Source: Zygnema cylindricum
Lineage: Eukaryota; Streptophyta; Zygnematophyceae; Zygnematales; Zygnemataceae
Direction: 5' to 3'
NCBI GenBank assembly: GCA_037447655.1
Contig: JBBHKE010000161.1
Location: forward strand, 115,689-149,562
DNA: 33,874 nucleotides
Below the pieces are notes generated by a model. It was not told where the DNA came from. It was given only the letters and a program-made list of their open reading frames with translations, and made no database searches. Below are positions 31,300-33,874 of the stretch, piece after piece (position 1 is the stretch's first letter; the number at the start of each line of letters is the position of its first letter). The position numbers were made by a program, and so were the translations under genes.

Positions 31300-31943
31300 T
31301 GAAGCTGTACGGACACCCATACAGCTGTTCCTGATACATTGATAGATTGATAGATTTTGCTGGTCCCAGAGCACAGGTCGCAATTGGGTACCTGAATCCG
31401 TACCCGACCGTTACCTGACCCCCCGCGTCGGATCTTGAACTGATTCGGGTGCCAAATTTTGGGGGACGACCCGATTCGGGCGGGTGATTCACAAAAAAAA
31501 TAAAAAAAATGGGGTACGGTCAGGGAAGCAAACAACGAAAAAAATTGAAGGTTTTGTACTGTCCATACCATCCAACATTATTGTACTTTATACTCTTGGC
31601 ATCGTGGAAGCCTGGAAGGTATATTGGAGATGTACCACTAATATTGTACATATTCAAGTACGGGCGGGTACGGGTAGTCGTGAGAAATCGAGTTTCGGTT
31701 AACTTTTATTTTCGTTAACGCGTATCGGGTAACGGGTAACAATTTAAGAGCGTGACATAACCCGGTCGAGTACCGGGTGTTCAAATTTTGAAAAAAAAAA
31801 ATTGTCGGTTTCGGGTATCTAAAATTTTGACTTTTGCGACCTCTGTCCCGGAGTTCGGAGAGATACATCGAGCCCTTGGACAGCTCGATATTTGATTTAT
31901 ATAATTTTGAATTGGTCGTAATATTAAATTTGCCGATACACTA
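31300..31943 (+). mobile_element. TA-flanked MITE-like element, copy C (truncated, interrupted)
   Basis: CTGTACGGACACCCA (31306-31320), a GATACATTGATAGAT block, ATCGAGCCCTTGGACAG, an ATATTTGATTTAT block and GCCGATACAC-TA at the right end match the right half of copy B in order. The left half is missing. A hAT-like element (31372-31845) splits it exactly where copy B reads GTCCTGGAG. Confidence 0.65.
31372..31845 (+). mobile_element. Non-autonomous hAT-like element
   Basis: Terminal inverted repeats CACAGGTCGCAA (left) and CAGAGGTCGCAA (reverse complement of the right end). Flanking 8-mers TCCCAGAG (31364-31371) and TCCCGGAG (31846-31853) agree at seven of eight bases, the 8-bp target duplication of hAT elements. 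Subterminal GGGTACGGGT / GTACCCGACC motifs are typical of plant hAT MITEs. It is 474 bp with no transposase. Confidence 0.82.
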
Positions 31944-32460
31944 GGAAATAGAGTGTTGAGGTCGACAGGTGGCAGGTTTTTTGGAGGTTTCCGGATGGCG
32001 CACGCAACACGTGTCCCGCCATCTTTGGCTATGTTTAAATATGGGGGTAATTGTGGTCGAATGTAATTTTAGTATTTCTTAGTAATTTTGGTGGAACCAG
32101 GTTAAGGTGTAGCCTTTGGAGGAAGTAGGAGAGTGAGAGGAGAGTGAAGAAAGAGTATGTAATTCTCGGTTTTTTTATAACGGGGGGAATTCTTTTTCCG
32201 GAATCTTTCTTCTTAAATGCGATGCAATGTTGTTGAATTTGATTGCTTCCGTTTTTATGAATATTCTGTGGTGAAAATTGAATGGAAAATTGATCCTATT
32301 AAGAAACGTGACGCTTGTGACATGGGCGATAGAGGAAGCAAATGGCAAATGACCGCAAGTGCAAGGTTATCGGCTGAGGGTAATAAAATTTAAAAATTTA
32401 TACAATGTGGGAAGGACTCTTGTGTTAGTGTTTGTTTGTGTTTTCTTGTTTTTTGTTTCC
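31944..32460. other. Gene-free stretch
   Basis: Nothing recognised. No frame over 60 codons and no repeat was seen. Confidence 0.45.
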
Positions 32461-32812
32461 AGAATCTCGAATCCCAAACCAGTCTAGATTCCGGAATCTA
32501 GATTACGGAATCTGAAACCTGAAATCCAGAAAGAATCCAGAACCCAAAATTTAGAATCCAGAATCCAAAATTTAGAATCCAAAATTCAAAATCCGGAATT
32601 TGAAATCTGAGATTCAGGATCCACAATCCAGAGTCTTGAATCGGAATCCAAAATCTAGACTCCAAAATCCTGAATCTAGAATCAGTATTCGAAACGAAAT
32701 CCAGAATCCAAAGTCTAGAATATCTAAAATAAAGAACCTAGACTCTAAAATCTGGAATCCAAGTCCAAAATCCAGAGTATGGAATTCAGATCGGAATCTA
32801 GAATCCGGATGT
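32461..32812 (+). repeat. Degenerate AATCCAGA-type short tandem array
   Basis: A 7-8 base motif varying around AATCCAGA, AATCTAGA and AATCCAAA recurs for about 350 bases. The 108-codon frame at 32600-32926 reads peptides such as QNPKSR over and over only because of the repeat; it is not a gene. Confidence 0.9.
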
Positions 32813-33260
32813 TTGAACTTTACTTTTATTACGTTTATAATTTTCCCTGTTTTTCCTGTTTTACCAGTTAGTATACGTAGTTACAATGTACACTACACTT
32901 TACACTGTACAATGAATATTATGTAGTGTACACCGTAGTGTTGGTATTAGTGTAGATTTTGTAATAGTAAAAGCCCTAAACCTCTCCCAATTCCCCATTC
33001 TTTGATTCTTAAACATTCGCAATTCCTCTATTCCCCAATTCTCAAAAATATATTAGCCAAAAGAACCATTTTATTGACCAGAAAAGCTTCACGGCAAAAG
33101 TTAAGTAATGCAAATAGTTTAGTTCATGTTCTACGATTTGAAAGTCAATCAGTTGGATCTTGTGATCAAAAAATGTCTCTCAACTCGGTGGAATATCCTA
33201 AAGTGTTTTATAACATGCTGTTTTTTTAGTTTGTTTTTATACTTTTTGTTTTTACTGTGT
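32813..33260. other. Gene-free AT-rich stretch
   Basis: Contains a run of TGTACACTACA-like motifs at 32880-32940 that can pair with one another. No gene was recognised. Confidence 0.4.
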
Positions 33261-33398
33261 TCGTTGTTTTCTGTCTTGTTTTTATTCTGTTTACAACTGC
33301 TTTTCAGTTATTTTACATTTTTTGCAATCTCGTTGTTTTCTGTCTTGTTTTTAATCTATTTACAACTGCTTTTCAGTTATTTTACATTTTTTGCAATC
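33261..33398 (+). repeat. 69-bp tandem duplication
   Basis: Units at 33261 and 33330 both begin TCGTTGTTTTCTGTCTTG and end TTTTTTGCAATC; I see two substitutions between them. Confidence 0.93.
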
Positions 33399-33559
33399 TT
33401 TAAGCTACTGTTTTTGCTGTTTTTATTGTTTTAACTATTTTAATGTTTGTATTTTTTGTGATTTTTTCGGTGTTATTCGTCAGATTTCGGATTAATGTTG
33501 TTTGCCAATAATTTGAATTTCAATTCTTATTTGGAAAGCAGAAAAGGGAAAGTTATTTC

Positions 33560-33770
33560 AAGTATAAAGGCAATGCACAAAGGTGTGAAGGTAATAAAAT
33601 GAAAGGTAAGCACAAAATGGAACTCTTTTTATAGAATGAAGGTAAAGTATAAAATTGCTAAGGTATAATAAAGGTATGGAAGTGTCAAGTTGTAGAGGTA
33701 AAAGTATAAAGATGTAAAGGTAATAACAGTGTCAAGGTGATAGAGGTACTAACGGGAATAATAGAAAGTA
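33560..33770 (+). repeat. Degenerate AAGGTA-type array
   Basis: AAGGTAATAA, AAGGTAAAGTA, AAGGTATAATA and GAGGTAAAAGTA-like motifs recur every 10-25 bases. Confidence 0.6.
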
Positions 33771-33780
33771 GGTAATTATA

Positions 33781-33840
33781 CTTCCCTCCCTCCCTCTCTC
33801 CCTCCCTCTCTCTCCCCCTTTCTCCCTCTCCCCCCCCCTC

Positions 33841-33874
<34 letters not shown>
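33781..33874. repeat. CT-rich microsatellite running off the window
   Basis: Almost pure pyrimidine, CCCT units passing into (CT)n, up to the last base of the window. The true right end is not seen. Confidence 0.95.

Noticed and set aside
33126-33434. 102-codon frame rich in Phe and Leu
   Set aside because: Produced by T-rich DNA and the 69-bp tandem duplication; the peptide is repeated and low-complexity.

Overview
The window reads as nuclear DNA of a land plant, or a close streptophyte relative. The evidence is a WRKY transcription factor gene with the plant-specific 'R-type' intron inside its DNA-binding domain, degenerate Ty1/Copia retrotransposons, and many short plant-type non-autonomous transposons and AT-rich simple repeats. 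I cannot name the species. I see no rRNA, tRNA, CRISPR, bacterial operon or organelle genes.

Only one gene is convincing: a three-exon WRKY factor at 24208-26531 (+), 554 residues. Its domain is unusual in two ways: the heptad reads WLKYGQK, and the zinc finger is C-X7-C-X23-H-X1-H, a mixture of group III spacing and group I/II ligands. W-box cores lie upstream, one of them 114 bases before the ATG. A 230-codon open frame (23817-23125, minus) points away from it and may or may not be a gene.

The left part (1-6478) is gene-poor and holds microsatellites, a G-quadruplex motif, two copies of a dispersed GACG/GTAGACG-rich repeat and a possible decayed coding stretch. From 6479 to about 18390 lies a retrotransposon graveyard. 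A short TA-flanked inverted-repeat element is followed seven bases later by a row of four same-strand Copia LTRs (a-d), separated by three decayed internal regions. Only the first internal region still spans a gag zinc knuckle, protease, integrase, reverse transcriptase and RNase H; the other two keep only RNase H tails. A second LTR family has inserted twice into this row: a 3600-bp non-autonomous element (12349-15948) with two nearly identical 1301-bp LTRs and a perfect 5-bp target duplication inside an RNase H remnant, and an older solo LTR (16612-17894) inside Copia LTR d.

From about 18390 to 23100 there are more diverged repeats, a degenerate ~117-bp tandem array and a possible third LTR type. 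Downstream of the WRKY gene (26532-33874) are a second and a third copy of the TA-flanked element (the third split by a hAT-like element with near-perfect 8-bp target duplications), several short tandem duplications, an inverted copy of the GACG-rich repeat, a heptamer-like AATCCAGA array and a CT tract that runs off the window. Apart from the WRKY gene, the interest lies in the nested transposon history. I found no multi-gene system.
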